This document shows, piece after piece, positions 61,001 to 64,000 of a DNA stretch of 64,000 nucleotides. How positions within the stretch are numbered: the stretch's first letter is position 1; each line of letters starts with the position of its first letter. The position numbers and the translations under genes are program-made. The notes beneath the pieces were generated by a model. The model worked only from the letters and a program-made list of their open reading frames with translations, did not search any database and had not been told where the DNA came from. The stretch is from Chrysoperla carnea. Lineage: Eukaryota > Arthropoda > Insecta > Neuroptera > Chrysopidae. The DNA lies in assembly GCF_905475395.1 (NCBI RefSeq), contig NC_058338.1, positions 14,274,935 through 14,338,934 on the forward strand, read 5' to 3'.

Positions 61001-62536
61001 AATCAAATTAAACATAATTAATTAAAAATGTATTTATAATAATTATTCTAGAGATTAAAAAAAAAAAAAATTCGAAAATGAGTTATTTCACTTAAATTAT
61101 CGATAAGAGTAGTTAACTATAATATCCTAAAGTAATTGAGATGGGTTAGTGCTTTAGTGTTTTTTTCTCCCAACATTGTTCTATTTTAACATCGTTGAGT
61201 GTCTTTTCCAGATTCACTTAAATGAGTACATATAATTGTTTTTCGTATGATTAAACATTTATTTAGTTTTGTATTTTAGATATTCTACAGAGGATTTCAA
61301 TCAAATTCAGTTTATTTATCAATTTGAAGTAATAAATTCCAAAACAGGTTTTCCAACATCATCTGAATCGTCAGGCTAGACTCTTCCAAGGCTAGACAAG
61401 ATTGGAAAGCCCCACATCGAAGTTAGTCCTAATTTTTTTAATATCTTGCTGCCTTCAAAATCAAGACTATTTTATTTACACAAAAGTTGTTTTACTGTAC
61501 GAGACTAGATATACAATTTTCTTATTAAAAAATCCTAAATATTGTGTATGTATTCCTTTGATTATTCGCAACGTGCGCGAGTTTTATTGGAGGCGTTTTC
61601 ATGGTAACGATATTCTACTTTAATTATAGAATTGTATGGATGCATATATAATTGTATGGATTGCATTTATGACTTACATTGAAAATTTAATATTATTGTC
61701 TCACAAATTTAAATAAATAATTATGATAATTTACATTTGAAAAATAATATTTGTGCAATTTGATTTCTTATTTTCACAATTTTTAATGCATTAAGTTTAA
61801 TTAATTAATGTTCTTCAATAATTTTAATTTGACATTTTCTATAACATAAACATGTAAAGAATTGCAAATTAGTCATAACAACCTCCCTTAACGCCAAAAT
61901 TTTTCACTGGAAGCGCTGGCATCGATTTTATTGTCCCTACCAAGACTACGCACACAACGAATATGGTATCAGAATATTAACAACACATAATAAGTGTGTA
62001 AAATACTTTCATCAAGAGACTTTTTCCTCTCTTTTTTCTGAAACCTCTCCCACCTACTTACGATTTAAATATAAAGTATTTCTTTTATACATCATATACT
62101 AAAAAGAATTATTGCAAAATAAAAAAGAAATACATATTGAAAATGAAAAAAAATCATAAATATAATGAGTTTATTTATGTATATAAATTATTTTTTTTTA
62201 ATATTTCATTTTAAAAATAATAAACACATTCGACTTATAAAAATGTATTTATTTACATTGAAATCGTTTAAAATATAAAATTGTAAGCATAATTGAAATT
62301 TTTTTTTTTATAAATTGAGCATTTATTTATTATTATTATATCGTAATTAATTTTATTTATTCATATGATCAATTTACAATATAAATTTATTGAATTAATT
62401 TCCAAGAAATAGAGAGTTATTTGTTTATGCTATTCATATTTAAAACTGAAAAAACTATTTTCATTTATATTTGTAATCAATTTAATTAATTATTGTACCA
62501 AAAATTATCTGTATGGTAGTCATTTTTTATTATACA
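58066..62536. other. Long intergenic stretch, no gene recognised
   Basis: AT-rich with poly-T (58,340) and poly-A (58,465; 61,060) runs. A GC-rich patch at about 60,255-60,310 (GGGGGTGTAAGTGTGCCCCC and following) stands out and could be the end of an old DNA transposon. 60,620-60,710 weakly resembles the repeat at 3,630-3,745. Short frames at 60,114-60,359 and 61,402-61,623 are not supported. Confidence 0.4.
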
Positions 62537-63022
62537 CTAGAGTGATACTCAACCGCTTCGCTGGGTTTATAAGTCAAGATTGATAAAGATTGCTCTCGCT
62601 TATCCCCTTTCAACAACACTCGAAATAATGGTAAGGATTGTTTTACACAGGTAAAATATATGTATGGTTTTCTATTTTTTTACTTGTAAGATTCTACAAT
62701 AGTCGTAATTATTCATTGGTATATCAGAGAAGATGACCTTGAAATATTTTATATTGACTATTTTTACAGAAATCTGTAATTTATGGTAATGTCAAATGAC
62801 TACTTTTACAGAAATCTAGAATTATGGCATTGTCAAATTAAATTAATTTTTAAATTTTTTTTTATAAATATATCATTATAAATTATATCTCATGTGTTAT
62901 TCTGAAGTATGAGCTATATTGCTGTACAGTTTCATTAAAAACCATTCGCTAGTTTTAGCGTGAAAGCGTAAAAAACAAACATACAAACATGCTTACTTTC
63001 GCATTAATAATATATATAGAGA
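62537..63022 (-). mobile_element. Helitron-like non-autonomous element, copy 3
   Basis: The minus strand starts TCTCTATATATATT after an A and ends CTAG before a T, with the same terminal hairpin region and internal block as the 55.1-kb copy. A duplicated piece (ACAGAAATCT repeated near 62,768 and 62,808) lengthens it to 486 bp. Confidence 0.78.
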
Positions 63023-63954
63023 TTTTAATTGGATGGATGGAGCTTTGTAGTACGAACAATGATGCTAATAATGGAATGATACGGACTAGTAGTTCGACAG
63101 AAAACGTGAATAATACTCGTAAAACACATTTTGTATTGAATTTTGAAAAATGAGCACGAAATTTTTTGTATATATTCAATTTATTATTTAATTTTTTCAC
63201 TATTTTTTTGAAACATTTTCATACTTGACATATTTAAAGAAAAATTCAAAGACAAGTAATTGGAAACAGTGGCCGATCCGGGAGGAACGAGCCGGAAAAC
63301 CGCTCGGAACTGGTTGCCAAAATTGTACTTTTCGATGCATTTTAATGAACAACAAAGATATTAATAATAATTGATTTTAAATATTTGCTCTTGAAAATTT
63401 AACCATACGAATTCGTTTAGTTATTCTGAATATTTAATATTATTAAAAGTAATAATAATTTACGATGAAAAATTTATAGAAAATTTTTTTTTGAAAATAT
63501 ATGTATTGAGAATATTTTACTGCATTTAATGTTTGAAAATTAAGTGTGTTTATTATCTATGTCATAAAATTTATGGTATATTTTATATTATAATAAAAGG
63601 TAAACATTTCGTTTAAATTTATATACAGGCGGTTAGTTCTAAAACGAAAAAAAAAAACCATGAGTTTTTAACTCTCTATGAAAACGACATCCATAGATAA
63701 TAAACCATAATAGTTAAATCTCCTCATTTTGGGTTATAATTTTTGTGAAAATGTCTTTCATTATTTTGGACAGTCAACAATATTTGTCTCAAATTTTGTA
63801 TGGAAATACATGGTGATATTTATTATATGTCGTGATTTAAGCCGGCCTGAAGCCTTAAAATATCAAAACATTCTTTAAAGAAATATTTTTTGTTAAACTT
63901 TTTTGGACACAAATTTTGTACATATTTTATATACTTAAAACAATTATTATACTA
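63023..63954. other. Intergenic stretch, nothing recognised
   Basis: AT-rich, with the GC-richer patch GGCCGATCCGGGAGGAACGA near 63,270. No gene or paired repeat was found. Confidence 0.35.
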
Positions 63955-64000
63955 TCCCTATCCCTATATATTATAAATGTGAAAGTAAGGATGTTTGTTT
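63955..64000 (+). mobile_element. Helitron-like element, copy 4, cut by the window end
   Basis: TCCCTATCCCTATATATT followed by GTGAAAGTAAGGATGTTTGT, the same 5' end as the 31.66-kb copy, again preceded by an A. It continues beyond the window. Confidence 0.65.

Overview
The window is AT-rich nuclear DNA of an insect. Protein-coding genes are split into short exons by small GT-AG introns, and the recognisable families are a CAT-type amino-acid transporter, secreted alpha/beta-hydrolase carboxylesterases and a pickpocket (DEG/ENaC) channel. Transposon debris fills the rest. The order cannot be fixed from sequence alone. No bacterial operon, CRISPR array, rRNA or intact tRNA gene was seen.

The left half holds four genes that I could rebuild exon by exon with continuous reading frame: a CAT4/SLC7A4-like transporter (+, 7.9-11.5 kb, 646 aa); carboxylesterase A (-, 13.3-15.7 kb, 563 aa, complete catalytic triad); a pickpocket-type sodium channel subunit (+, 18.7-22.4 kb, nine exons, first coding exon not found); and carboxylesterase B (+, 26.0-28.9 kb, 568 aa). 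A and B are close paralogues in opposite orientation on either side of the channel gene. B has an in-frame deletion of about five codons that removes the G-x-S-x-G nucleophile motif but keeps the Glu and His, so it looks like a secreted, non-catalytic esterase relative.

The right half (29-64 kb) has no gene I can support. Its best-defined element is a very young non-autonomous LTR retrotransposon (45,258-49,972, minus strand). It has 1.77-kb LTRs that appear to differ by one inserted base, a 4-bp target duplication (AATG), an initiator-Met-tRNA-like primer site, a polypurine tract and a 1.2-kb interior without reverse transcriptase. Around it are four Helitron-like copies with A|TC...CTAG|T ends, two hAT-type MITEs with 8-bp target duplications, other MITEs, three long foldback repeats, decayed LINE fragments, a tRNA-related SINE-like repeat whose 3' tail resembles the LINE tail, two ~310-bp tandem arrays and several unclassified interspersed families.

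All identifications come from reading the sequence. No database search or alignment program was run, so percent identities and family names are approximate.
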